A stretch of DNA of 64,000 nucleotides, from the NCBI GenBank assembly GCA_020091685.1, contig CM034591.1:28466555-28530554 (forward strand), given 5' to 3'. Below are positions 51,501 to 62,545 of this stretch, piece after piece. Below the pieces are notes generated by a model that did not search any database, was not told the DNA's origin, and saw only the letters and a list, made by a program, of their open reading frames with translations. Each line of letters begins with the position of its first letter. Position 1 is the stretch's first letter. Origin of the DNA: Lutjanus erythropterus (Eukaryota > Chordata > Actinopteri > Lutjaniformes > Lutjanidae). A program made the position numbers and the translations under genes.

Positions 51501-51750
51501 TAAAATGAATGGAAGAGGGCGTGTGCTCTACAGTCTACATGCTCCCAGCCTCCATGTTACTCATCTGTACAACATGTTAACCATCGCTGTCATCCTCCAC
51601 CTGCTGTCTAGATACGTGGCGCAGTATTGTGAGGCCCATCCCGAGGCAGCAGCCGCCGTGGAGACGGAGCTGGAGCTGAGTAAGGAGATGGTCGGCCTGC
51701 TCCCTCTCAAAATCAATCGCCTTAAAGCAAGGATGGCAGCAAACAACTGA
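42184..51750 (+). CDS. kifbp: KIF1-binding protein (kinesin-binding protein), complete, 633 aa
   Basis: A cytosolic regulator that binds kinesin motor domains and is needed for axon growth; human loss causes Goldberg-Shprintzen syndrome. Thirteen exons: 42184-42627, 43563-43661, 44788-44867, 45054-45112, 45382-45506, 46104-46197, 46348-46460, 47932-48081, 48372-48446, 48756-48918, 49381-49555, 49649-49834, 51612-51750. Sum is 1902 nt, with phases consistent throughout. The human protein is 621 aa. Conserved segments include LGVNHVDTEELSAG, NQLGILW, ARCWIKYCL, DNIGELDTD, FQMDGYVTDHIE, ERRCKMHKRRI and ELELSKEMV. The helical repeats are TPR-like. Residues of about 65-100 are a Gly/Glu-rich, poorly conserved linker encoded in a GC-rich first exon. 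The ATG has A at -3. kifbp lies next to DDX21 and SRGN in human as well. Confidence 0.97.
43258..43545. repeat. 'GCTGCACGATT' family short repeat in kifbp intron 1
   Basis: It begins TAGGGCTGCACGATTTGGT and is followed by a long A tract. It shares with the mpc1 intron copy the chance peptide KHVFFHxExKIL, read on opposite strands, which shows that the two copies are inserted in opposite orientation. Confidence 0.6.
48449..48532 (+). repeat. (AC)n microsatellite at a kifbp splice donor
   Basis: About 84 bp of nearly pure AC repeat starting two bases into the intron after exon 48372-48446 (CAG, then GTACACAC). It is the longest dinucleotide run in the window. Confidence 0.95.
49903..50552. mobile_element. 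Foldback-family DNA element, copy 2, in kifbp intron 12
   Basis: It begins AAGCGATAGTTCACCCAAAA and ends with the inverse TTTTGGGTGAACTATCATTT, giving short inverted ends here. The left arm is nearly identical to 12671-12960, sharing CCAAAAAGACGCCATTTACA and GTTTTTAGCCTAAATGTC. The core at 50281-50480 matches 13030-13230 in the reverse orientation. There is no transposase gene. Confidence 0.78.
51190..51420. repeat. Dispersed repeat shared with the last chs1 intron
   Basis: It shares ordered blocks (AAAATTACTGTTTT, GGAATTTGGTTGG, TTTGCAGAGAG, TTTTCCATCAGAAAA, AATCTGAACTA) with 12100-12320. It ends about 190 nt before kifbp exon 13. Confidence 0.5.
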
Positions 51751-52388
51751 AGGACGTTGCTGTTTACTGACTAGCTTGTTGGTTGACTAATAGTGTTGAA
51801 ATCCAAACGAGCTAATCAATCTAAATCTAAATTTACCATCTTATAGCCAATGGACACTCCCAACAATTAGAGAGACTGGATGTTGGATTGACTGACTTTC
51901 CTGCTTACTTGTATTGGTGATGGCCTTTTTTCTGTGCAGTAGGCATGCTGCTTTCACGAGACCTTTTAACACATTACATGCTGTACAAATGTGCTCTGTG
52001 TAGTAGAATGTGAGGCCAATTTATGTCTAAATTATTCAGATTACACATCAAATATACTCTTATCAAAATTAATATGAAAATGTCTGATTCACACTTGTAT
52101 TATATTGTTAATCATATTGGTTTTCATTTAATGTGAATGTGGCTTATTTTTTCTTTGAATCTGTTACTTAATGTCTCTGCCGGTAAAACAAATGTGTAGG
52201 TCTGCTGTAACCATGGTTATTTTAACCATGGTAATAACAATAGGAAAACAACCGTCCCAGTGACAGTCATTAAGTGGACTTTATTAGACATCATAATCTG
52301 CATGGTGCCAGTTTCATCCAGTTGTATTTTCTTCCCTTCTCTGATGAATCTCAATGTTTTATGTGCTGTACATATTGTATGTAATGAT

Positions 52389-52394
52389 AATAAA
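52389..52394 (+). terminator. kifbp: kifbp polyadenylation signal (AATAAA)
   Basis: A canonical hexamer about 640 nt after the kifbp stop, followed by a GT-rich stretch (tgtgcttttgttttt) within 55 nt. Confidence 0.6.
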
Positions 52395-54870
52395 CTAATG
52401 AAGTAATACACCCTTATGTCACAATACCAGAATGTGCTTTTGTTTTTACTTAAAAAGAGTAGCTGGGTGTAAAATGGGTCCTCAGTCTTTTCTCTGGTAT
52501 GTCCTCATGTAACAGAAGGATAGAGGCCAAAATGATCTCAATTTGTGGCACTGATGAGTTTAAGAACCTTTCTCCCAGGCTTTAAAAATTGCTTCATGCA
52601 GAGAAATGTCTAAAACAATGTAAATAAAAAACAAATTATTGGTTCTATAAAAGTTACAGTAAACTATTTCAGTGTACATCCTTCATGTCTATGTATGGTG
52701 TTGTTGTGTACATTCATCACATTGTGTAGCTGAGTGAAAACTCATACGTGTGAATTTTCAGATTTGGTTGTGTGTTTTTGTAAAGCGACGTATTTGCAGC
52801 AGAGATCAGATGTGTGTGTGCTGATGCATGACCGATTTCCAACTAACCATGACTTCATGCAACCGTGCCTGACTCTGCTACTTCCTGTCTGAGGACATTA
52901 CGGCTTTGTGGTGAAGACATACAACTGCTAGTCTGGTGACACCATGGTGACTGACAAATGATTGATCACCATCATAGCCATCCAAATGGTATTATAAATT
53001 ATTTGTAAATGGTTTACAGTTAGGTTATTAATTAGGTTGTGAACACTTTGTAAAGAGGTCTAAAGTTATAACACCGTTTTCAGACATCGATGTGGGCTCA
53101 CTATTTGGCAAGTTACTGATTTTGCATTTATTAATGACTTACAAGCCTTTATATTTGGCAAAAAGGAGCCTTATTGTAAAGTGTACAACTCATCACCTTT
53201 TATTAATAACTTACTAATGTAATCTAAATCTAATCTAAACAAATAATATTTTAAAGTTTGACCAGATGTGTTGTTACATTTTATCTATAAAAGAAGGTTC
53301 AATGACGGCACATTTTAGACAGAAACAAATATCTTGTGGTAATTTCATTATTATCAAAAGAATTTATTCATCAACTGAAATATATCTATGAGAGAGGGAC
53401 TAGATATATCTCTTACTATGTTTATTTAATAATCACTATGCAATAAAAACAAGAATTTCTCCATAACAGGGTGGACATATTTTGCAGTTTTATTTTTAAA
53501 AAAGTGATGGAGCTTGGCCAACATGCATTTTTCACAACCTAAGGTTTACTCAATACAGCAAATATGAGGTTAAATGGAAAATTTCTGCTTTTTCTTTTGG
53601 AAACTGAAGTATCAAAGACACTGTATGGCAATATTGACCCATTTATTGTAAAATGGTACCGTTCTGGCAACCCTTTCACTCACTTCTGCATAGATATACA
53701 GATAGATATAAAAGGAAATAGAGAAACATAGCTAAAGGCAGAGGCTTCCATTAATGCAACCAATTAGTTTTTCCTTTAATTTGTCACTCATCTCCACCCA
53801 TCTGCGTCTATTAGTCCAATATGTGAAACAGGTCACATGGTTTCTCACATAAAGCCTTTATTACAGTAGTTTATTGATCAATACATCAGAAATTTGTGTC
53901 AAAACTTAAAGAGAACTGACTGATCAGGGTAGTTTTATGCATTAATGTCATCAGATAATGAACACAGCCAACCAACACAGCCTCCCACACACAAACAGAC
54001 ATGCAAGTCAAAATACTGATTGTGATGTAAGTTGTTGTCATAAAAAATATTTGTGGGTTCTTCAGGTTATGGAAGCTATTTCAGTGCATGAAAACCTGCA
54101 ATTCCTGCTTTCAATCATGCTCCCACAAACTTTCTGCTACTTGTCAAAACGTGTATTAGCATACCTGCTCAGCACATGACACTTGAAACTAATTTGCTGT
54201 GAACTGTGCCATGAGAGCTTACTGGAAAACCCACCCTGACACAAAATCCACCCACAGGATCTAAGTTTAGGATTACTGTCATATTCATATTTGCATCTCT
54301 AAACAGTCTGTAAACTAAAACTCCTGGAACTGGAACTCTCTTTTTTGTGGCTTTTATACCATTTTGTGGATTTCTTTTTTTTTTTTTTTTTGTCATATGT
54401 CAAGAATAACTGCAGATGTGCCTGCTGGAAAATCAGGTGACCTGCAGGTGCTGGTTGCAATTTATATACATTCATTCATATATGTGATGCACAGACATTC
54501 AGTGAGTTGAACATAAAATTACCTTAAAACTTAAATGTTCATCTTTTTGGATAATTCTAAATGTTTAATTTTGGACCCGTTTCTGATTGTTTCTGATGCT
54601 GTTTGTATGTGTTCGTATGTGACTGGCTGTGTTTGCCCTGCATCCTATTCCTGTACTTATTTCTTCTGCTGTAATCAGAACCAGAAAAACTTTATTGATT
54701 CCCAGAGGTGAACTGGGTTACATTACAGTTCCATTTAAGAATACAAGTATATATCAGCATCAAGAATATTAAAAAATAATATAAATAAGAAGTATGTAAA
54801 AATATGTAGATTATACTACAATATGTAACAGTATATACTGTACATAGAAAAAACAGAATATTAAAAATGT

Positions 54871-55080
54871 GGGGGTGCCCTGTGGTGTGGTTGGTGGAGC
54901 ATATGCCCCATGTGCTGGGGCTGTCAGTCCTCTGCCACGTCCGCCGGTTCGATTCCCACCTGTGGCCCCTTTGCTGCATGTCGTCCCCTCTCTACACCCT
55001 CTCCTGTCTGGTCTTCAGCTGGTCCTATCAAAATAAAGGCAAAAATGCCAAAAGAAAATCTTAAAAAAAAAAAAAAAAAA
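54871..55080 (+). mobile_element. tRNA-derived SINE with poly-A tail
   Basis: The head resembles a tRNA gene. An A-box-like GTGGTTGGTGGAGC is followed about 50 nt later by a B-box GGTTCGATTCCC. The body has CCTTTGCTGCATGTCG and CCCTCTCTACACCC, then a tail with AATAAAGGCAAAAATGCC and about 18 A. This arrangement is typical of a percomorph SINE family. It is nonautonomous. It may have landed inside an older LINE tail (54683 onward). Confidence 0.8.
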
Positions 55081-56093
55081 ACTGGGCAAAGGCTTAAAAG
55101 TGTGTTAAAGAGCAAAAATATTCTAAATATATAAATATGTAAGTATGCATGTAAGCTTCTCTTATGAAATAATGTCAATAAGATTACACTATTCAGCAAA
55201 GGTTATGATAATGATAATAATTTTCCAGGAGATTAAATTGCTGACATAAAATATATTATTTTTACATTTTCACAATTGCTATTAGTAGAAACAACTGATG
55301 CAAATATCAAACTATCGCATCCTGATTCACATTCTTGGAATCAACATCACAAGCCACGGACAGTTTCCCAAATACACTTAGTCTGACATTTACTGAGTAT
55401 GTGAAAGAAAAACTGATTACATTAGCTTTTTGTGATCAGCAGTCACTGTTCAACTTCCCCTCACAACCGTCGCTGTAGAGTCAAGTCTTGTGCGCAGTTT
55501 GGAGAAATGATCCCGCAGTGTTCGCATAGATGTTAACGACTGTGTGTCTTGGTATGTGTGTTTCTGAGAGTGTGAAAATGCTGCTGCCTCCACTGTCATA
55601 AACTCTGGTTACTTAGACAATAGACCAGAATCCCACATAATGTGAAGGGGTGGGGATGGAAACCAAGCTGACTATAAAACTGACTTTTTATAGATGCAGC
55701 AGCGCACTGGCTGCTGCAGGGAAACATGTCAAACATAACATACATGTCAGATATTAGTGATTGTATAGGTGTAGTGTTTTAAATTGAGTGCTGCAGAGGA
55801 CAGAGTGTTGACTAGAGATGTATTGCATGTGCAGTGATGTGTGTAAGAGGGTATATGTGCATCATAAATATGTCACTTATATTGTGTGTGTGTGTGTGTC
55901 TGTGTGTGTGTGGAGGCGAGGCTGGGCAGGCTAGTGTGTCATTTCCTGAGGGAAAATGATAGCAACTGATGTTACCACTTCCTGCACCATCTTACCGATG
56001 TGTCAGCTGAAACAAACAGCTTTCTCTCTGGGTCGTCTTCTCCTCTTTTCTGATATATACAAGACATAGGCAGGAGTACACAGAGACACAGAG

Positions 56094-56122
56094 GAAGAAG
56101 AAGAAGAAGAAGAAGAAGAAGG
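56094..56122. repeat. (AAG)n trinucleotide run
   Basis: About nine AAG units upstream of srgn. An open minus-strand frame across it (poly-Leu) is low complexity. Confidence 0.85.
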
Positions 56123-59112
56123 AGAGAAGTACACAATAACAACAAAGCGAAGAATTCAGTACTGTTCAGTGTTCTGTTGTAGAAGAACTCGACAAATATT
56201 TGACACGGAGTGCTAACAGTAACACACACGCAAACAGGTTACTGGGCCACACTGAACCAGAAAAAGGCCAATCAAACATCATAAACCACAGTTTGTCACA
56301 CAGTCTTACACACAGCTCTTTCTGGCTCCACACATCCCACACAAGGAGAGAAATCAAATGTGAAAAAGTATTATGACAAGAAAAAAGAGACGATGGAGAA
56401 GTACCAAAACATTTAAGATTTATTAATAATGACAATTTATTTTTATTTTCATTCATTTCTAAAAGTAAAATAGCACTAACTGAGTGTTAGTTTAGCTTGT
56501 GTACCATAAAGAAAAGCTGCACTGTGCCTCACTACTACCTGCTGATAAACGTCGTAGTGAGATATGTTAAACTGCTGATTCTTACAAAATGTGACAAAAC
56601 CACAATCATTATCAGCATAGTTCCTCCCAGCACTAGAATTTGTAGCTCTAAAACGACACTTATAACTGATGAAAACAACACTCATTAAAAATTCAAGTGT
56701 TCATGAACTGAACCCTGCAGACCCTTCAGCTGGACCGTCAATATAAATGCATGTTGTGCAGACAAAATGCTAAAATCAAACAGAACTTTGATGTTTAAAT
56801 CTAGTTTAGACATTTTTTTCAGTATGTTGCTAGTAAATATGGTGTTCAATAAATTGTAAATTTCTATTTTATGTTATGATCTAGCTTTTAAAAAATGTGT
56901 TTGAATATTTAATTCAATATAGAAGTGACATTGGATTTGTTTCCTAATGATGACACCACTGGGGGCCACATTTAAAGAAATACTGAAGTTCAAGACATGT
57001 GAAAGCTAAACCCTTTACCACTTTGAAATTATAAAATTATCTAAAAGTTATTAGTCTTCTCTCCTTTTTGTTTTGTCTGTCCATTTTGATTATCACCATA
57101 CAACCTAACTCTCCTCGACATGAAATATGACAGCACTCCACAGAACATAGCTTATAAATAAACCAAGCCACAAACTAATTGACAATATTGTTTACTATTT
57201 AGAATATCCTGGTTTTACCTGAAAAACATTCCTACATATGTTTTCTGGTGCTCACTTTTTTATCAAAAGAAAGGGAAAACACCTGCACTGGAAAAATTGG
57301 ATGTTTTTCTTTTTTAATTTGTTGGAAATTGACAGCAGCGAACCACCAACATTGACGCTTATTTGACATCACATGCACATGCCATTGCATGCTTTCAACA
57401 TGAGTCACAACTCCTGACTTTTTGTTGTCATGGATTCCTCTTCCAACACCTAGACCATCTTGAGTAACCTCTGAGTCATCATAAATAGAGTTAATCTTAT
57501 AAATGCACTACATGTGCCCGAGGCACCAGCGGGACATACCAGGTGTTGACTGCTGAAATGTCTCGACTTGTGTTTACCAGTACAGTCTGACATCACAGAC
57601 AGAAAAACACAGAGATACACATAAACATGAGACAAGTGGTGGAGGAGGAACCTCCATCTTCTAAAAGTAGCAATACTACAGTATACTATAGGTCATACTG
57701 ATCAATTTAGCAGAGTAAAAGTACAGAAGTAGTAATAGAAACATGTACTTAAAAGTAAATTATTTGTTCCTTTTTGGATTGTTTTATTCGTCTCATTTAT
57801 ATTATCAAGTCAAGTGGAACCAGCATTATAATGTGGTTAATGACAAGCTCATTTTAAATTATTTGTACACTCTTTGGGCAGTTTAATCTACAAGGTACAA
57901 CATATTTAATTAGTTGATCATATATTTTCTTTATCAAATTCTCTTCCCCAAAGTAACTAATCATCAAGGCAAATAAATGCACCACTTTCCCAAACATTCA
58001 TACTTCTTCATACAAATTAAAGCCAACAATGCAGTTTAGCTCCCAGCCTATTTGCATCCTTCATCCCTTTCCCACTTTCACAACTATCTCTTTTCAGTTT
58101 CCATCTACTTTAAACCAGAAATCCCATTCAAACCTTTAAATGCTGCACATCTTTCTTACATTCTGGGTATTATTCAACTTTTGAAGCAAGCAGTGCAGTT
58201 TGGCACCTGCTTTTCAACATCCAGCTGTCGCACTGCATAAGTAAAAATCTTGCTAACTAATCTTAGTAGCTGATAATCAAGGCAAATAAGTGCACATTAG
58301 TGGAGTAGATAGAACTACATTCAACCAACAATGAATACATGAATGCATGAATCTGCAGGACATGAGAAGACACAGGACAAAAATACACGCAATGAAAAAC
58401 AAGTGCAGATACACAAAAGCATGCAACACTGTAGTACACACACACATCAAACACACATATTATCAAGCAGTGGTTTTGGGGGGTTCTTAGCAAAAGCAGA
58501 AATAGAATATTTGAACTTTTATCATGTTTTTTGGAAGCTGGAACAACAGCAGAAGAAATGGGGTTGACATTTTTGATTGACTGTATTGTGATCCTGCTTT
58601 GATCAGTGATTGACTATGAGGACCTTATCTTCAAACCAAAAAACAACAACAAAAAAAAAGCTCAGAAGAGATTCTTCAAGAGAAAACCTCTCAAACTGGG
58701 GTCCACAGTCTTATGTGCATCTGTCGTGGGGGTCCTGGACACGGATAAAGTTTGGCAACCTGCAAATTCCCATGACATCTAACTGATTTTCCTTGTTTTA
58801 CCAACTGAATTTGATACTGTTGTTGAGGTAGCTCATTGTTGCTGATGGTTGTATTTCTCTGTTTCTACCTAACTCAAAAAGAAACGTTACTCCAAGTTGA
58901 ACCACAGCTAAAAGAAAATGAAGGGGTGATACACAATCATCTCTGTCGCACACAGAGTGTGTAAAATTGCTTTTTGTGATGCACAGAGCTGAGCAAAACA
59001 AATATAACTGAAGTGAACTGAATTCGTGTAAAAGCAGAAGCTCTCACAGATATTATCGTCCTCTTATCTCGATACAAAAATGAGCACACAGCAGCCAAGT
59101 GAGCCAAATTGT

Positions 59113-59122
59113 CGCTTCCTCT
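59113..59122 (-). promoter_or_regulatory. srgn: ETS/PU.1-like site upstream of srgn
   Basis: CGCTTCCTCT (reverse AGAGGAAGCG) lies about 320 bp before the srgn ATG. A GAGGAAG core suits PU.1-type factors and fits a haematopoietic gene. A single short motif is weak evidence. Confidence 0.3.
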
Positions 59123-59440
59123 CGGTCGTCATTATCAGAAACTCAGATTGAATCTTGGCCACTATCTTGTGGTATTTCCTCAGCCCTGGTGTGCTTTTGC
59201 GCAGCTAATGCAAAAGTTTCCACTGAGGATGTTAAGTCATTTTCTTTCAACACAGAAAACTTCAGGAAACCATGACGCACTCAGAGGGCTGAGCTCTGCG
59301 TGCAGGGGGAGTTTGACTGTCTGACAGGGAGTTTACGCTCTTATTATCCTTCACCACGCAAGAGAAGCTACATCTCAGAGAGGAGTGCCTTTACTGTATT
59401 TTTATTTTTTATCTCGGTGTTTTGATAAAGGAAGCTGAGG

Positions 59441-62400
59441 ATGAAGCTGATTCTGTTCTTCGTTATCTCCTGCCTCGCCTTACATAACGGAAAGGGTAAG
59501 TCGATGCTTAATTGTTAGAATAAAATGCCTTGTATGTGTCGCAGTAGACTTCAGTGTGGAGGCTTTAGACAGGTTATAGTGGAGACACGTTAAATCTTTT
59601 CACATGCTGACAGTTAAAGTGCTCATATAAGACACCTTCCCAAATATCAGAGCACTGGCTCACCCAAACTGAGGACCTTTGATTGACAAGCAAAAATCAG
59701 GAACCTAAAGACTGTATTTTTACTTTGACTCCAGGTGTCAGCATAATGTACTTACCGTAAATTACCATGACTCACATAATCATAAACGTCAGTCTCTCTG
59801 GGCTGATGGCGTATCGCCCTAACTTTAAAAAATAGTACATTTTCCAAAAAAAAACCCCAAAAAACCCCCAAAAAACCCACACAAACAAACAAACAAACAA
59901 ACAAACAAAAAACTGTAATGTCTTTTTCCCAAGTTGTTTACAAATTTGTTTGTTCGAAGTAAATCATTACTTGGCCCCTGTGTATTTTTTTTCAGCTGAT
60001 ACCAAACAATAATTAAGCTTAAAATTAATTGTCATGTTTAATCTAGGGCTGCAACGTCTATAAAATGTTGAAAATTATGACAAATGTTCATCCCAATTTC
60101 AAAACTGCTTTTAAACTGAGAAAAGCAGGAAATCTACGTATATGAGAGGCTGACATTTTTGCATAAAACGTTTAACAGTTAAAAAATTATTCAAATAGTG
60201 TAACAGTTTAATTCTTTTTTTCTCACTTGTCCAGTTGGGCAAGTGAGTTGCTCAATTTGCTGGCCCTACATGGCATTTTACTTGCTCTGGGCAAGTGGAC
60301 AATCCTTAATGTTGTGTTCTGTGTTTAGACCCAGACATAATCTCTTTCAATCGTCATTTATGACCCACTAGAAATGTGTGGTGGGGGGCTGTGTTTTCTT
60401 ATTTTCTCATTGTTTTGCTGTGCTCAGGAGCTTTGCCAGCCCAGATCGTAGGTATTCGACATCAGTATCTTTCTGGTGCGTTTATGAACAGCTCAGACAA
60501 ATTCAACTGATTCTACTTTTAAAGTCTAAAACAACAACTAAAATATTCTGTTTACATGTTATGAACAAGGTTCAGCACTTTGAGGTTCATGTGGTTAAAT
60601 ATGTGTGAGCCCCCCTGCTTGATCTAGTACGAAGTCTATTAAATTGGAAATACCAAAGGCCTTTCAGTTTCCGAGTGAACTTTCGATGTGGCTTGTTGAA
60701 CACTGTAACATGTGAGGGGCTTTTTGGACTCTCACCATGATACAAGAGACATAGTGTCAGTTTTTAATCTAGAAGAAGGAAAACTGCATGGGGAATCCCT
60801 CATAAATGATTAATAAAAGATTAATAAAAGATTATATCAGGTGGTTATTAAAGACTCTTCTTAAAGGTATTTATTTACCATCAGTATCCAAAGTATTACT
60901 CCAGGGGTATTTGTTTTCTATACATTGTTTATATGTGTAGACCACAAATGAGACGTCGTGTTGTCATAATTAATTTCCCAGGGAACATATTGATGTAGGT
61001 TTAGGGTTGGGAGCCAAAAGTTATACAAGCATGTGATACCAGACAATTAGGCCATCTGTCTTTATAGTGTATTACTTCCCTTTTTACTGACACACAAGAT
61101 TCAAACTCCTCATCACTGAAAACATCCAATTTCCAGTTAAATTATTTTGATACAACTATCAATAGTCTGTATCGGGATGCCCAAACTTTCACTTTGGAGG
61201 GTCAAAATAGAAACTAATGTAATGGTGGGCTTTACATGGGCCAAAGGCAAACACTTAATGTATTGTTAAAGGGACAGTTCACCCCAAAATCAAAATAACA
61301 TATTTTTTTCTCTGGTCTGCAGTGCTATTTATCCACTGAGATAGTTTTGTTGAAAGTTGCAGAGTTTGGGAGATCTCAGCTGTAAAGATGTCTGCCTTCT
61401 CTCCATTGTAATGGAACTAGATGGGACTCAGCTTGTGATGCTCAAAGCGCCAAAAAAAAAAAAAAAATTGAACATTTCAAAAGCAATGTCTCTTTCCAGA
61501 AGTCATGACCCAGTTATTTAAGATAATCCACAGACTTTGTTGTGAGCAATTTGATGTTCTACCAAACTCCACACTCCAAAAGTATCGTCGTGTTGAAGGA
61601 AACGTATATCTACTCATGGACAGGAGTAGGAAGAAAATAGTTTGTACATGAAATGGCTCACGAGAGGGTGTAGCTTATTCTTGATTTTGGAGTAAACTGT
61701 CCCCTGTATTGCAAGTTTTGTTTTTTGACTGATTTCTTGCACATCACTTGTTGTTTTAGATTGCCTTTGGCAGTAGTATCAGTGTGATGCAAAAGTATCA
61801 CACATATCAAGAGTGTAGAAAAACCAGGAAAGAGATTCTTCAGAGCACTTGTGTGAAATGTGTTTGATGTAGCATTCATAAATCCATAGGAACTAGAATC
61901 CCAACATGAATCATTAAACTGTCACGATCCCCTGATCAGATGATTAACATGAATTTTGTTTTACATGAACTTTGTCTAACAGAGAAAGATGGCTAATGCA
62001 ATAATGTAATATTTAGCTGCAGTGAAACACTTCACAGCTGTCAGCTGGTTTCTTTACACAGGATATTGGTGTAAAATAACTGTTAATGGTTTTAGCATCA
62101 GATAAGCCTCCTGGCCAACTGTCTGCAGTGTTTCTAGAAAAAACTGTGATGCTGTTATTTCCTATTCTGACACATTACTGAAGGGAGTAAACAGCTCTGA
62201 AGCCCATTAGGCCAACTGTCACTTTACCCTGTTGCAGCAGAATAATGTTGTAATCTTCTGAAACACTCCAAATATGGAACTAGTTAACTCTAATTGTCAC
62301 GCTGAACTGATGCAGATGAGCAACCAGATGTTGAACACTGTTTTGCTTGAAATGCAGCATTAAATTTAAAGTGAAACATCAGTGACCCTCTTTCTATCTG

Positions 62401-62545
62401 CAGGAGCACCCGGAAAGGCTGTGTATAAGTTTGTGAGATGTAACCCCAAGGGTGACCAGGCCAACTGTGTGACCCATCAAAGTCCAGAAATGGAAATGAG
62501 TCCAGACCTACCCGCCAAACTGCCTGCTTCAACAGCACAGTATCT
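59441..62545 (+). CDS. srgn: Serglycin, first two coding exons (3' partial)
   Basis: Core protein of a secretory-granule proteoglycan of blood cells. Exon 59441-59495 encodes MKLILFFVISCLALHNGKG, a signal peptide. Exon 62404-62545 encodes GAPGKAVYKFVRCNPKGDQ, then ANCVTHQSPEMEMSPDLP and onward. The YKFVRCNP..ANC pattern matches human serglycin YQWVRCNPDSNSANC, including the two cysteines. Phases agree (1, then 2) and splice sites are GT-AG. The Ser-Gly repeat and C-terminus should be in a third exon; I find none before 64000. The ATG has A at -3. The position downstream of kifbp matches human. Confidence 0.88.
59496..62403 (+). other. srgn: srgn intron 1, 2.9 kb
   Basis: It holds a CAAA microsatellite (about 59881-59910) and a nonautonomous element at 61270-61704. 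There is a local hairpin near 60227-60248 (CACTTGTCC / GGGCAAGTG). No extra exon is needed, because the phases of exons 1 and 2 join directly. Confidence 0.6.
61270..61704. mobile_element. Nonautonomous DNA element, GGGACAGTTCACCCC termini
   Basis: The left end GGGACAGTTCACCCCAAAAT is mirrored at the right by TTGATTTTGGAGTAAACTGTCCC (inverted, imperfect). TTAA precedes the left end but is not preserved at the right. A fragment of the same family is at about 41365-41535. No open frame is worth reporting. Confidence 0.65.

Larger units (their letters stand above)
51751..59440. other. kifbp-srgn intergenic region
   Basis: kifbp 3' UTR runs to about 52,410. The next 7 kb shows no exon I can support. 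Contents are a LINE-tail-like fragment near 54683-54720 (CTTTATTGATTCCCAGAGG), a SINE at 54871-55080, a TG run near 55880-55910, an AAG run at 56094-56122, and a 'ctggggtccacag' repeat fragment near 58690-58760. The remainder is AT-rich. The srgn promoter should lie at the right end. Confidence 0.6.

Noticed and set aside
56034-56229. Poly-Leu minus-strand frame suggesting a membrane protein
   Set aside because: It is produced by the AAG trinucleotide run; there is no support around it.
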